The notes: generated by a model not told the origin, from the letters alone. A DNA stretch of 64,000 nt from DASUBN01 sp036000105 (GCA_036000105.1 DASYGE010000006.1:62001-126000), one strand, 5' to 3'. Positions 1 through 9,303 are shown, counted from the first letter of the stretch. Numbers and translations are program-made.

Positions 1-85
1 GCTCCTGACCATGTTCTGGAGCAATGAGATCTTTGATCCGGCCCGGCCGGATACCGTTTGCGAACCCGTCAATCAGCAGGGATAA
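1..85 (+). CDS. C-terminal end of CapF/WbjC-like sugar-nucleotide reductase (partial)
   Basis: The window opens inside a reading frame that runs to a TAA at 83-85. The visible 27 residues include FWSNEIFDPARPDT. This resembles my recollection of the C-terminal cupin tail of CapF/WbjC enzymes (NAD-dependent epimerase fold plus cupin), which reduce the 4-keto sugar in UDP-L-FucNAc synthesis. The next gene, starting 3 nt later, is a UDP-GlcNAc 2-epimerase, as in capE-capF-capG and wbjB-wbjC-wbjD. That context supports the call more than the short sequence does. A different cupin-type sugar enzyme is possible. Confidence 0.55.
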   Translation, partial: LLTMFWSNEIFDPARPDTVCEPVNQQG

Positions 86-88
86 GCG

Positions 89-1231
89 ATGAAGCCTCTC
101 AAAGTGATGACCATCCTCGGTACGCGGCCGGAGATCATCCGTCTCGCCCGGGTCATGGTGACCCTGGACGCCTACACCGAGCACAAGATCGTGCACACAG
201 GACAGAACTACGACTATGAGTTGAATGAGATTTTCTTCAAGGAATTACGGATACGTACCCCGGACATATTCCTCAACGTGGACCCGAGTAGCCTGGGAAG
301 CGTGTTGGGCAATATCATGATCTCCATCGAGAAGGTCCTCCAGGCTGAGCGCCCGGATGCAGTGTTGATCCTCGGCGATACCAACAGCTCCATAGCGGCG
401 ATCATGGCGAAGCGCATGAAGATCCCGGTCTATCACATGGAAGCCGGCAACCGCTGCTTCGACGCGAACGTCCCCGAGGAGATCAACCGCAGGATCGTGG
501 ACCGCATCAGCGACTTTAACCTGGTATATACGGAACACGCACGCCGCCACCTGCTTTCCGAAGGCTTGCCACACCGGAGGATTTACCTTACGGGTTCGCC
601 GATGCGCGAGGTGCTCGACCACTATCGCCCCGGCATAGAAGCGTCCGATGCCTTGGCCCGCTTGGGCGTCGAGCGTGGGAGATTCATCCTGGTTAGCATC
701 CATCGCGAAGAGAACGTTGATAACCGGGAGAACCTCCTCAGCCTGCTGGACGCGCTATCAGCCCTGCACGGCCGGTTCGGCCACCCGATCGTCGTCTCCA
801 CTCATCCGCGTACACGCAAGCGCATCGAGGCGCTGGATAGGTATAAACCTTCGTCGGCCATCCGTTTCCTCAAGCCCTTCGGGTTTCTGGATTACAACAA
901 GCTGCAGATGGAATCCTTCTGTGTCGTATCCGACAGCGGCACGATCAGTGAGGAATCATCCATAATCGGCTTCCCGGCGGTGACGGTACGCAACGCCATG
1001 GAACGACCTGAGGCGCTGGATGTCGGGAGCATCATCCTGACGGGCTTGGAGGCGGATGCAATCGTGCGCGCGGTGGACGCCATTACACGACAATATTCCG
1101 CAGGCGCTCGGCCCCCGGTGCCCGCCGATTACACGATAACGAATGTTTCTCAGCGCGTGGTCAATCTAATCCTGGGGACAGCCAAGCTCAGCAATCTCTG
1201 GGACGGCGTAGTGTTTCACGACCCGAGCTGA
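89..1231 (+). CDS. wecB: UDP-N-acetylglucosamine 2-epimerase, non-hydrolysing (CapG/WbjD type)
   Basis: A 380-residue cytoplasmic enzyme of the WecB/MnaA superfamily. The N-terminus (MTILGTRPEIIRLA) is the family signature, followed by HTGQNYDYELNEIFF, HMEAGNRCFDANVPEE with the conserved EINRR stretch, and SDSGTISEESSIIGFP, which contributes to UDP binding. The family epimerises C2 of UDP-HexNAc. Next to a CapF-like gene it probably acts as CapG/WbjD, making UDP-L-FucNAc from the L-talo form, rather than making UDP-ManNAc; that substrate choice is inference. The ATG lies 3 nt after the previous stop, so the two are cotranscribed. Confidence 0.85.
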   Translation: MKPLKVMTILGTRPEIIRLARVMVTLDAYTEHKIVHTGQNYDYELNEIFFKELRIRTPDIFLNVDPSSLGSVLGNIMISIEKVLQAERPDAVLILGDTNSSIAAIMAKRMKIPVYHMEAGNRCFDANVPEEINRRIVDRISDFNLVYTEHARRHLLSEGLPHRRIYLTGSPMREVLDHYRPGIEASDALARLGVERGRFILVSIHREENVDNRENLLSLLDALSALHGRFGHPIVVSTHPRTRKRIEALDRYKPSSAIRFLKPFGFLDYNKLQMESFCVVSDSGTISEESSIIGFPAVTVRNAMERPEALDVGSIILTGLEADAIVRAVDAITRQYSAGARPPVPADYTITNVSQRVVNLILGTAKLSNLWDGVVFHDPS

Positions 1232-1239
1232 GCATCCTG

Positions 1240-2460
1240 TTGAAGATACTGATCATACATCGCTATTTCTGGCCGGATTCCCCGCCGTATGCCCAGATGT
1301 TGCGGCACATGGCCGGTAAGTTGGCAGCGGATGGCCATGAAGTGACGGTACTCAGCACACAACCTTCCTATAACCCCGCCTATCCTCCACCGCGGCAGCC
1401 CTATCGGGAGAGCATGGATGGTTTCGATGTCAGGCGGGTGTGGTTGTTTCGTGAGAACCACCGGAACCTGCTGGCGCGGGGCCTGAACGCGGTGTTGTTC
1501 TCCCTGCGCGTGGCCTGTCAGGTCGCGATTCGTCGGTACGACGTAATCATGGCCGCGACCGCCCCCCCGGTGTTGATCGCAGGAGTCGCCGCGCGTCTGG
1601 CCTCGGTAAAGCGGGCGAGGTTCATCTATCATTGCCAGGACATCCACCCTGAGAGCGGCGTGCTTGGGGGCATGTTGACCAACCGGTTTGTGATCGGCGC
1701 CTTGCGCAAGCTGGATATCGGGACATGCGCACTGGCCTCGAGGATCGTGGTCCTGTCTGGCGATATGGCTGACACCCTCCGCGAACGGGGCTTGACAGAT
1801 ACCGCTAAGCTTCGGGTGATCAACAACTTCATGCTGGATGCAGATCTCTCCTCGCCTGGCCAGGACATGCCCATTTCGGGGGCCGAACAGCCGAAACTGT
1901 GCATCATCTTTGCTGGAAACATCGGGAGATTCCAGGGCCTGGAATCGATTATCGATGCGATGCATCTGTTGCAGGACGAGGAGCGGGTGGAATTGCTGCT
2001 CGTCGGCGGTGGCGTCGCGAAGGCATCGCTACAGATCCGAGCGGGGGACCTACTTAACCGCAGTGTACGGTTCCTGGAGCATAAATCCCAATCTGCTGTC
2101 GAGCGTCTGATCGCGGACAGCGACGTAGGATTGATCGCATTACAGGCAGGTGTATACCGGTATGCCTATCCTTCGAAGACGGCGACATATATGAAGCTCG
2201 GCTGCCCACTGCTTGTCTGCATGGATAAAGCAAGCGAACTTTCCGAGATGGTGGAGAGGGAGGGCTTGGGTGAAGTCTGTGAACCCGGTGATCCGGTGGC
2301 TATCGCGGCGGCGATCCACAAACTCCGCGAGCGGAAAGCAGACCTCGCCAGACGCCGTGCGAGGATTATCGAGCTTGGCCGGGAAATGTTCGGACGTGAC
2401 CAGGCTCTGGATAAGTGGTCGCGGCTGGTCAAAGAACTGGCTGCCGCAGCTCATCCATGA
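1240..2460 (+). CDS. GT4-family glycosyltransferase, WbuB-like
   Basis: A 406-residue GT-B fold transferase. The N-terminal acceptor half begins MKILIIHRYFWPDSPPYAQML, and the C-terminal nucleotide-sugar half carries IIFAGNIGRFQGLESIIDA and the acidic EMVEREGLGEV region of Glycos_transf_1 proteins. The start is a TTG 8 nt after the upstream stop; no ATG or GTG begins at the family N-terminus. WbuB proteins of this kind are proposed L-FucNAc transferases and are usually encoded beside capEFG, so it may add FucNAc to the lipid-linked repeat unit. Donor and acceptor are inferred from context only. Confidence 0.75.
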   Translation: MKILIIHRYFWPDSPPYAQMLRHMAGKLAADGHEVTVLSTQPSYNPAYPPPRQPYRESMDGFDVRRVWLFRENHRNLLARGLNAVLFSLRVACQVAIRRYDVIMAATAPPVLIAGVAARLASVKRARFIYHCQDIHPESGVLGGMLTNRFVIGALRKLDIGTCALASRIVVLSGDMADTLRERGLTDTAKLRVINNFMLDADLSSPGQDMPISGAEQPKLCIIFAGNIGRFQGLESIIDAMHLLQDEERVELLLVGGGVAKASLQIRAGDLLNRSVRFLEHKSQSAVERLIADSDVGLIALQAGVYRYAYPSKTATYMKLGCPLLVCMDKASELSEMVEREGLGEVCEPGDPVAIAAAIHKLRERKADLARRRARIIELGREMFGRDQALDKWSRLVKELAAAAHP

Positions 2461-3335
2461 ACGTCGTCTTCGTCATAGGTGCGGCGCGTTCGGGCACGAA
2501 ATTCCTCCGCGACGTCATAGGTGCGAGCCCGTATGCGGCAGTGGTCCCCTACGACGTGAACTACGTCTGGCGCGGTGGGAATGAGGGGTTCCCGGACGAT
2601 GCGTTGCCGGCTGCCGCCTCCGCACAGGTGAGGCAGCGCATCGCCGCAGAACTCTGCCGTCAGGCGAAGTATGGGGCCGGGAAGTCGCTGTTGATTGAGA
2701 AGACCGTATCCAATTGTCTGCGCATTCCATTCCTCGAGCAAGTTTTCCCTGAAGCGAAGTACATACACCTACTGCGCGACGGACGCGATGTGGTCGAGAG
2801 CGCGTACCGGATGTGGCGGGAAAAGCCTGATTGGACCTACCTGCTGAGGAAGGCCAGGACGTTCCCGCTGGCGGACTACAGGTATGCCGCCTGGTATCTG
2901 GCGAACGTTGCATCCCGTGTGTTCCGGCGCCGCAGCGGCGTGCGCATATGGGGTCCCCGCTACCCTGGGATAGACGCGGACCTGGCCGCGAGACCCCTTA
3001 TCGAAGTCTGTGCACGGCAGTGGGCTGTCTGCGTGGAAAGCGCCCGCCGCGACCTTGTCGCGCTCCCGCCCGAGAGGGTCCTGACCGTCGGATATGAGAT
3101 GCTAGTCCGCGACCTGGACGTGGTCGGACGTATCGCCAGCTTCGCCGGTATCCATGACGCGGCACCTGTCCTCGCTACGTATCGGAATACCGTGAGACGG
3201 GATATCCGATCTGGTTGGGAGCTGCTGCCGGAGTCCGAGAGGCGGGCGGTCTTGGAAATCATTTCACCCCAGTTGTCCGCTCTGGGATACCCGAATCCCC
3301 GGGACTCAATTTCGGGGCTACAGCGTCCCGCCTGA
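2457..3335 (+). CDS. Sulfotransferase family protein (PAPS-dependent)
   Basis: A 292-residue protein. The ATG at 2457 overlaps the previous stop (ATGA) and places the nucleotide loop at the very N-terminus: FVIGAARSGTKFLRDVI is the 5'-phosphosulfate-binding signature. YIHLLRDGRDVVESAYRMW is the 3'-phosphate-binding motif (RDxRDxxxS type). YEMLVRDLDVVGRIASFAGI is typical of the C-terminal part. An upstream in-frame start at 2415 would only add a shadow extension inside the GT4 gene. Sitting inside the glycan operon, it probably sulfates a sugar of the repeat unit or of its lipid-linked precursor; the acceptor is unknown. Confidence 0.8.
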   Translation: MNVVFVIGAARSGTKFLRDVIGASPYAAVVPYDVNYVWRGGNEGFPDDALPAAASAQVRQRIAAELCRQAKYGAGKSLLIEKTVSNCLRIPFLEQVFPEAKYIHLLRDGRDVVESAYRMWREKPDWTYLLRKARTFPLADYRYAAWYLANVASRVFRRRSGVRIWGPRYPGIDADLAARPLIEVCARQWAVCVESARRDLVALPPERVLTVGYEMLVRDLDVVGRIASFAGIHDAAPVLATYRNTVRRDIRSGWELLPESERRAVLEIISPQLSALGYPNPRDSISGLQRPA

Positions 3336-3360
3336 TTGGTCGATCATTATTGGAGTAATT

Positions 3361-4518
3361 ATGCGGCGTGAATTCTTGCCATTTGCCCAGCCACTCATCT
3401 CGCAGGACGAGATCGACAGCGTGGTGGAGACGCTGAAATCCGACTGGATCACTACGGGCCCGAAGACCCAGGACTTCGCCCGGAAGTTCCAGGAGTTTCT
3501 GCACGCCGAGGCTGTTCTGCCTCTCAACTCCTGCACCGCGGGCTTGCACACTGCCCTGGTCACCCTCGGCATAGGTCCGGGCGATGAGGTCATCACCACT
3601 CCCATGACCTTCGCCGCGTCGGTCAACGTAATAGAGCACGTCGGGGCGAAGCCCATCCTGGTGGATGTCGAGCCGGATACATTGAATATAGATCCGCAGC
3701 GTATAGCTGGAGCCCTGACGCCGAGGACGAAAGCCATCCTCCCGGTGCACTATAGCGGACATCCTGCCGAGATGGATCAAATCAATGAGCTTGCGGCGGC
3801 CGGACACCTGCATGTGATCGAGGATGCGGCGCACGCTATCCCGGCCCGATACAAGGGCAAGCTGATCGGATCCGCCGGCAACCCAACCGCCTTCAGTTTC
3901 TATGCGACTAAGAATCTCACCACAGCCGAGGGTGGGGCGCTCACGGGCCCGCCGGATTTCATCGATCGTGCACGCATCGTCAGCCTGCACGGCATGAGCC
4001 GGGACGCCTGGAAGCGCTACGGCAAGGGCGGCAACTGGTACTACGAGATTCAGCTGCCAGGATTCAAATACAATATGACAGATATCCAGGCTGCGCTTGG
4101 CATAGGGCAATTGGCGAAGCTCGAACGGTTCCAAGCGCGTCGCTGCGAGATCGTCCAATCCTATGCGAGAGCTTTCGGCGACAGCGACGCGCTAGAAGTG
4201 CCCCGTGCGCGACCGGAAGTAGACCATGCTTGGCATCTTTATCCGCTGCGACTCAATCTGCATGTCATCTCTATCGACCGGAACCGCTTCATAGAGGAGA
4301 TGGCCGCACGGAACATCGGCTGTTCGGTACATTTCATACCGATACATCTCCATCCCTATTACCGGGACAAATACGCCTACAGACCCGACGATTTTCCCAT
4401 CGCCCACGGAAGCTTCCACCGATTGGTCAGCCTGCCGCTGCACCCGCGGCTGACCGACGCAGACGTGGATGACGTCATCGAGGCTGTAATGGACATTATA
4501 AAGTCGCATCGTCGATGA
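3361..4518 (+). CDS. DegT/DnrJ/EryC1/StrS aminotransferase (PLP-dependent sugar aminotransferase)
   Basis: A 385-residue fold-type I aminotransferase. It has the N-terminal FAQPLISQDEIDSVVETLKS, the EDAAHAIPARYKGK cofactor region, and the Schiff-base lysine K184 in FYATKNLTTAEGG. The family transfers an amino group from glutamate to a UDP- or dTDP-4-keto (occasionally 3-keto) sugar. A GGAG ribosome-binding site precedes the ATG. The WbpM-like dehydratase downstream could supply a UDP-4-keto-6-deoxy-GlcNAc substrate, giving a diamino-6-deoxy sugar of the kind many PglC-type transferases use; this pairing is inference. No companion acetyltransferase lies in the visible part. Confidence 0.88.
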   Translation: MRREFLPFAQPLISQDEIDSVVETLKSDWITTGPKTQDFARKFQEFLHAEAVLPLNSCTAGLHTALVTLGIGPGDEVITTPMTFAASVNVIEHVGAKPILVDVEPDTLNIDPQRIAGALTPRTKAILPVHYSGHPAEMDQINELAAAGHLHVIEDAAHAIPARYKGKLIGSAGNPTAFSFYATKNLTTAEGGALTGPPDFIDRARIVSLHGMSRDAWKRYGKGGNWYYEIQLPGFKYNMTDIQAALGIGQLAKLERFQARRCEIVQSYARAFGDSDALEVPRARPEVDHAWHLYPLRLNLHVISIDRNRFIEEMAARNIGCSVHFIPIHLHPYYRDKYAYRPDDFPIAHGSFHRLVSLPLHPRLTDADVDDVIEAVMDIIKSHRR

Positions 4519-5111
4519 CACTTTCGAAGCGCGCGCTCGATCTTGCCTTGGTCATCATCGCTATGCCGGTGCTCATTCTGGTCTTCCTTATTGTGTCGTT
4601 GGCGATAAAGATGGATGACGGAGGGCCCGTCTTTTTTGTGCAGGAGCGGGTGGGTCACCGCGGCACCATGTTCCAGATATTGAAATTCCGTACGATGATC
4701 GAGAACGCCGAACGCAAAGGGCCGCTCATAACTGTCGCCGGCGATGCGCGGATCACGCGAGTAGGCCGTTGGCTGAGATCAAGCAAATTCGACGAACTTC
4801 CGCAACTTATCAACGTATTGCGAGGAGAGATGAGCCTCGTAGGGCCGCGGCCCGAAGTCCCGCGCTACGTGCGGATGTACACGACGGAACAGCGAAAAAT
4901 ACTCGACCTCAAGCCGGGAATCACCGATCCGGCCTCGATTCACTATCTCGACGAGAGCGGAGTATTGGCCACGGAAGCGCACCCGGAGAAGGCCTACATA
5001 GAACGTATAATGGGCGACAAGATCAGGATGAACCTGGCATATGCGAAGCGCGCAAACTGCATGACGGATATCAGGGTCATACTGGATACCCTGCTGAAAT
5101 TACGTAGCTAA
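4515..5111 (+). CDS. Initiating phosphoglycosyl transferase (PglC/WcaJ-type sugar transferase)
   Basis: A 198-residue small monotopic phosphoglycosyl transferase, overlapping the aminotransferase by ATGA. An N-terminal re-entrant hydrophobic helix (about residues 8-30) is followed by the catalytic core: MDDGGPVFFVQERVG, KFRTM, the Asp93-Glu94 catalytic dyad in SSKFDELPQLINV, and SLVGPRPEVPRY. The family moves a sugar-1-phosphate from a UDP-sugar to undecaprenyl phosphate, the first membrane step of O-antigen or capsule assembly. Length matches the PglC core without the extra transmembrane domain of WbaP/WcaJ. Confidence 0.88.
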   Translation: MTLSKRALDLALVIIAMPVLILVFLIVSLAIKMDDGGPVFFVQERVGHRGTMFQILKFRTMIENAERKGPLITVAGDARITRVGRWLRSSKFDELPQLINVLRGEMSLVGPRPEVPRYVRMYTTEQRKILDLKPGITDPASIHYLDESGVLATEAHPEKAYIERIMGDKIRMNLAYAKRANCMTDIRVILDTLLKLRS

Positions 5112-5131
5112 GCTGACGGTATCCGGGTGAC

Positions 5132-5160
5132 TTGGGTGGCTGGCGGGGTGATGGTAGAAT
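5132..5160 (+). promoter_or_regulatory. Candidate sigma70 promoter for the WbpM-like gene
   Basis: TTGGGT at 5132-5137 and TAGAAT at 5155-5160 are separated by 17 bp, in the 189-bp gap between the sugar transferase and the dehydratase gene. This gap is one of the few breaks in the locus, so a separate promoter is plausible. It rests on hexamer match only (3 to 4 of 6 at -35, 5 of 6 at -10). Confidence 0.35.
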
Positions 5161-5300
5161 TACACAAACCGTTACGCAAAACGACTTAGGGGCGGCCTAT
5201 TATCAGTAGCCATCCGCCGGTTGACGCCGAACAATGCGGTGGTCGGACGGTGTTGGGGCATGCTGAATCAGATTTTCGATCCCGCGGATGGAATGCATCA

Positions 5301-7199
5301 ATGGAAATGAAACCAGCAGATCGGATGTCATACAGGCGCTGGCTGGCATTCGCCCACGATGTCGCCTGGGTGCCTATTGCGATCATCGCCGCCTACTGGG
5401 TCAGATACAACCTGAGTCATATCCCACCTGGCGCATGGCATGCGATGCTCGGCCTGATCGCTGTAGCTATCCCGGTGTACGGTATGTTCTTCCGATTGTT
5501 CGGTTGCCATCGCGGTATGTGGCGGTTCGCGGCGATTCCTGACTTGCTCCGTCTGGCGAAGGCGGTCGCAGTCGGGACAATCACATCTCTAATTATCTGT
5601 TTCATGATTTCCCGCCTCAATGGCATCCCAAGATCGGTGATGGTCCTTTACCCTATCTTCATACTTGGTGCGGTGACGTCCATGCGGCTCACCTACCGCC
5701 TGGTCCGTGACCGGGATCTCGGGCAAAATGCACATGAGGGGGCGCGCGCGCTGTTGGTGGGCGCCGGACGCGGCGGCGAACTCCTGATACGCGATCTCGA
5801 AAGGAACCGTGCATTCAAGCCTGTGGCTTTCGTCGATGACGACGTGATCAAGCACGGGCACGAAGTCCGCGGTGTGCGTGTACGCGGCGCTATCGCGGAT
5901 ATCCCGCGTCTGATAGAGGAACTCCTGATCGAGATCGTGCTGATCACCATGCCTTCCGCTTCGCGCCATATACTCGACCAAGTGGTCGAGATGTGCGCGA
6001 AATCAGGCGTGCAGTGCCGGACGTTGCCTTCGCTCGCTGAGCTCGCCGACGGTCGGGTCGAAGTATCGCGTCTGCGACCGGTCACAGTAGAGGATCTGCT
6101 CGGCCGAGATCCCGTGCAGCTGGACGAAACATCCATCGCGGCATTCCTCAGCGGGAAGCGGATACTCGTAACCGGCGGCGGAGGCTCCATCGGTTCCGAG
6201 CTATGCCGCCAGATAGGGAAGCACGATCCAGCCCACCTCGTGGTCATGGACAGCAGCGAATATAACCTTTACCGCATTGATCAGGAATTGGCATCCTCAT
6301 GCGGCGCGCAGGTCTTCAACAGTGTCTTGGGTGATGTCCGTGAAGCCGCGGTCGTGCAGGCCGTGTTCGCTCAGTTCAGACCCGAAGTGGTCTTTCATGC
6401 CGCCGCCTATAAGCACGTGCCTATGGTGGAGGACAACGTCATAGAGGGTATCCGCAATAATGTGTTCGGGACCAAGGCGATTGCCGATGCGGCGAAACAA
6501 TACGGAGCCGCGACGTTCGTGCTCATCTCCACCGATAAGACGGTCAATCCCACCAATGTGATGGGCACCACCAAGCGTGTCGCGGAACTCTATTGCCAGG
6601 CGCTGAATGAACCTGGCAGTACCCATTTCATCACCACGCGTTTCGGCAACGTACTCGGTTCCGCCGGATCAGTCGTGCCCTTGTTCGAGCGCCAGATTGC
6701 CGCGGGCGGGCCGGTCACGGTGACGCATCCGGATATCACCCGTTACTTCATGACGATCCCCGAGGCAGCGAGCCTGATCTTGCAAGCCGGTGCGATTGGT
6801 AACGGCGGCGAGATTTTCGTGCTGGACATGGGCGAGCCGGTTCGCATCGGTGATTTGGCGGAAAAGATGATTCAGCTTTCCGGCCTTCAGCCTGACCGGG
6901 ACATAAAGATAGAGTACGTGGGGCTGCGTCCGGGCGAGAAGCTGCACGAGGAGCTTTTTTACGAGAAGGAACTGCTCCAATGCACCGTCCACCCGAAAGT
7001 GCTGCTGGCAAGCTGCTGCATGGGGGAAAAGAGTGATATCGATACCGGCCTTGAACGGCTTGCGCGTGCGAGCCTCAGCTATGACGAGGACCAGGCCTTG
7101 TTCGAGCTCAAGTCATTGGTCCCGGAGTTTAAGCACAGCATAGCGATTGATGTCGCGTCGTCAGGAAAGGCGAAGACAGGGCTGAAGCTCGTCCGGTGA
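5301..7199 (+). CDS. Membrane-bound UDP-sugar 4,6-dehydratase (WbpM/CapD/FlmA family)
   Basis: A 632-residue protein from the ATG at 5301; an in-frame GTG at 5250 would add 17 residues of non-family sequence. Four predicted N-terminal membrane segments (within roughly the first 130 residues) precede a soluble SDR region. VTGGGGSIGSELCRQ is the NAD(P)-binding loop near residue 290, and STDKTVNPTNVMGTTK carries a Met421/Lys425 pair in place of the usual Tyr-x3-Lys, as in the SMK-type long dehydratases WbpM and PglF. The family converts UDP-GlcNAc to UDP-4-keto-6-deoxy-GlcNAc, a precursor of QuiNAc, FucNAc or diamino sugars. Context fits O-antigen synthesis. Confidence 0.85.
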   Translation: MEMKPADRMSYRRWLAFAHDVAWVPIAIIAAYWVRYNLSHIPPGAWHAMLGLIAVAIPVYGMFFRLFGCHRGMWRFAAIPDLLRLAKAVAVGTITSLIICFMISRLNGIPRSVMVLYPIFILGAVTSMRLTYRLVRDRDLGQNAHEGARALLVGAGRGGELLIRDLERNRAFKPVAFVDDDVIKHGHEVRGVRVRGAIADIPRLIEELLIEIVLITMPSASRHILDQVVEMCAKSGVQCRTLPSLAELADGRVEVSRLRPVTVEDLLGRDPVQLDETSIAAFLSGKRILVTGGGGSIGSELCRQIGKHDPAHLVVMDSSEYNLYRIDQELASSCGAQVFNSVLGDVREAAVVQAVFAQFRPEVVFHAAAYKHVPMVEDNVIEGIRNNVFGTKAIADAAKQYGAATFVLISTDKTVNPTNVMGTTKRVAELYCQALNEPGSTHFITTRFGNVLGSAGSVVPLFERQIAAGGPVTVTHPDITRYFMTIPEAASLILQAGAIGNGGEIFVLDMGEPVRIGDLAEKMIQLSGLQPDRDIKIEYVGLRPGEKLHEELFYEKELLQCTVHPKVLLASCCMGEKSDIDTGLERLARASLSYDEDQALFELKSLVPEFKHSIAIDVASSGKAKTGLKLVR

Positions 7200-7493
7200 T
7201 GCCGGATGGGGGATTCTGCATAGATGTCCGGCAATGCCCTAGGAGTCGGGCTGCAGGCATAAGTTTGCGCTGGGCTTCGGTTGCCCCTTGGACGGGGGCT
7301 TGGGGACGCTTAGTGCTGCGTACTGACGACCACACCGGGGCCGTGTCCATCATGAAAGGCTGCGTTGCACGCTGTGTACCGGGAGTTGTGGCTTACACTG
7401 GTGGCGATGAAGCGCGCCGCTCTTTTCACAAATATTCCGACGATTTCCAGCGATTCTCGTGTTCCTGGCCTCGCCCCGGGCAAGGGCATATGA
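7200..7493. other. Gap of 294 bp with no convincing gene
   Basis: Between the dehydratase and the O-antigen ligase. A weak 7-bp inverted repeat (7200-7206 with 7227-7233) follows the dehydratase stop and may be a remnant terminator. A 101-codon open frame spans the gap but has no recognisable domain and no good ribosome-binding site. The gap must hold any promoter of the ligase gene, but no clear hexamer pair was found. Confidence 0.4.
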
Positions 7494-9284
7494 ATGGATA
7501 AAAGTCGCGTAGGCTCCTTAGCCACCACTGTCCGACGACTCGATACAGAGAGCCTCTTGGGCTGGCTGGTTTCTGCCTGCGGGCTGTTTGGCCCCAGCGT
7601 TATGCTCACTGTCAATCGGGCGGACAGCGTGATTCTGTCCGTACTTGCGCTAATAGGGATATATGCCGTAGTCCGTCACGGCTTCCGCAATTTCGCTTTG
7701 AGTACAGATGAGCGGCGTCTGATATTGGTATTTGCCATGTGGTACGCCGTGATTCTCCTGGCTTACTTCGCAGGCGACCAGACCGACACCGGTTTCAAGA
7801 TGATTGGCCGCAGTCTCCGGATCCCGTTGATGATCCCCGCGTTCATAGCCTGTCGCCGGTACTTCACGCATAAGATGTGGCTCTTTGCCGGCCTGCTTTT
7901 CGCCGCCTTTGCCGCTCTCCTTATGGCGCTTATCCAGAGTATCCATACTTCTCAACTGGTGCGCGCGAGCGGGGTAGCCCAAGCGATTACGTTCGGCGAT
8001 TTGTCCATTTCGATCGCGTTTATGGCAGTCAGCTTCTGGTTCGTCTGGCGGCCAAAGCGCAAGCAGCTGCGTTATTTGCTTGCTGGTGCGGCAATGTCCT
8101 GTGGTTTGATCGCGAGCATTCTCTCAGGCACACGAGGTGGATGGGTGGCGCTACCGGTATTTTTGATCATCACCGCGCTCGTGTTTTCCAGGAATTCGGG
8201 CAGACGCGGGATCAAGGTATTCGTGATGGGGAGTGTTTTCGTCATCGTGGCGTTGCTGCTCGCGCCCAGTACCATTGTGTTAGGCCGCACAATGGATGCA
8301 CTGAATAATCTGCGGAGTTATTCCAGCTATCTGCACTTGATAAGCAATGGTGATCTTAACCGGCACGGATGCCTTAACGATCCATTGCTGCTGGGCATGA
8401 TCCGGGATTCAACAAATTCCGTTTATAACACTAGGCTGACGGTCTCTGTAATCGACGATTCGACCGCTTTGAAAGAAGCGGGTTTTCTGCGGGGATGCCA
8501 ATCTGGTCAAGTCATCCATGTAGTAAATCCAAGCAAAACCAGCACAGCGGCTTTGTATCTACCTCGCGATACGATAACCCCGTCTGGAGATCAGATCGTG
8601 GAATTTATTATGCGGGGACAAGGGGCGATTTCCATAGAACAGAGCATGGATTCGTACAAGATGGCATTCGATTATTCAGACTATAAGAGGGTCCAATACG
8701 AGCAAAGCGTTAAGCGTCTCGCTTGGCCATATTTCTGGCTTCCCCCCGGCGATGGCGTGTATTTCACTTCTGTGCAGCGGGGCAGCGGCGAATACATATT
8801 CCCGTTCGTGACCGGTTCGATCGGGAAGCGGTTCGAGATGTGGCGAGCCGCATGGCACATATTCAAACAACACCCCTTCCTGGGCGCCGGTACGGGGTCC
8901 TTCCTAAAGGAGGTAGCAGAGCTTGTCAAGGAAAGAGATATCTCTCCGTCTGTTGTCACTTTCGATCATCCGCATAACGATTATCTGAATGCACTTTCCG
9001 GGCAAGGACTCATCGGATTCGCAGTCTATCTGCTCGGCCTGATCTATCCCCTATTCCTGTTCGGGCGCGCCCTGAGGGCGGATGATCAGTACAAGAAGGC
9101 TGCCGGCTTCGCAGGTGTGATACTGATTTCTGGGTTGTTGGTGTTCGGCTTCACCGAGACGATGTTCGTACATTCGATCGTCATGAGTACCTACGGGATT
9201 TACGTGGCGATATTGGCGTCGATCATCCTGGGGAAGAACAACGATACCGGACACGATGCCCTCTTGTCCGACGACCCTGGTTGA
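7494..9284 (+). CDS. O-antigen ligase/polymerase family protein (WaaL/Wzy_C), enlarged
   Basis: A 596-residue polytopic inner-membrane protein. The Wzy_C signature appears as LSGTRGGWVALPVF (about residues 210-223), FEMWRAAWHIFKQHPFLGAGTGS (about 446-468, split here as FEMWRAAW and HPFLGAGTGS) and DHPHNDYLNALSGQGLIGF with the conserved His near residue 493. The family transfers undecaprenyl-linked glycan to lipid A-core or polymerises repeats. It is about 200 residues longer than a typical WaaL: roughly residues 270-440 form an extra soluble, beta-rich-looking periplasmic insertion with two cysteines. A relic of a second homologous gene lies at 14667-15088. Ligase versus polymerase cannot be decided from sequence. 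Confidence 0.8.
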   Translation: MDKSRVGSLATTVRRLDTESLLGWLVSACGLFGPSVMLTVNRADSVILSVLALIGIYAVVRHGFRNFALSTDERRLILVFAMWYAVILLAYFAGDQTDTGFKMIGRSLRIPLMIPAFIACRRYFTHKMWLFAGLLFAAFAALLMALIQSIHTSQLVRASGVAQAITFGDLSISIAFMAVSFWFVWRPKRKQLRYLLAGAAMSCGLIASILSGTRGGWVALPVFLIITALVFSRNSGRRGIKVFVMGSVFVIVALLLAPSTIVLGRTMDALNNLRSYSSYLHLISNGDLNRHGCLNDPLLLGMIRDSTNSVYNTRLTVSVIDDSTALKEAGFLRGCQSGQVIHVVNPSKTSTAALYLPRDTITPSGDQIVEFIMRGQGAISIEQSMDSYKMAFDYSDYKRVQYEQSVKRLAWPYFWLPPGDGVYFTSVQRGSGEYIFPFVTGSIGKRFEMWRAAWHIFKQHPFLGAGTGSFLKEVAELVKERDISPSVVTFDHPHNDYLNALSGQGLIGFAVYLLGLIYPLFLFGRALRADDQYKKAAGFAGVILISGLLVFGFTETMFVHSIVMSTYGIYVAILASIILGKNNDTGHDALLSDDPG

Positions 9285-9303
9285 CGGCGCCCGTTGCGAC
9301 GGG

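Noticed and set aside
7196..7501. 101-codon open frame between the dehydratase and the O-antigen ligase
   Set aside because: No ribosome-binding site, no domain, unusual composition (Cys/Arg/Trp-rich), and it overlaps the ligase start; best read as chance.
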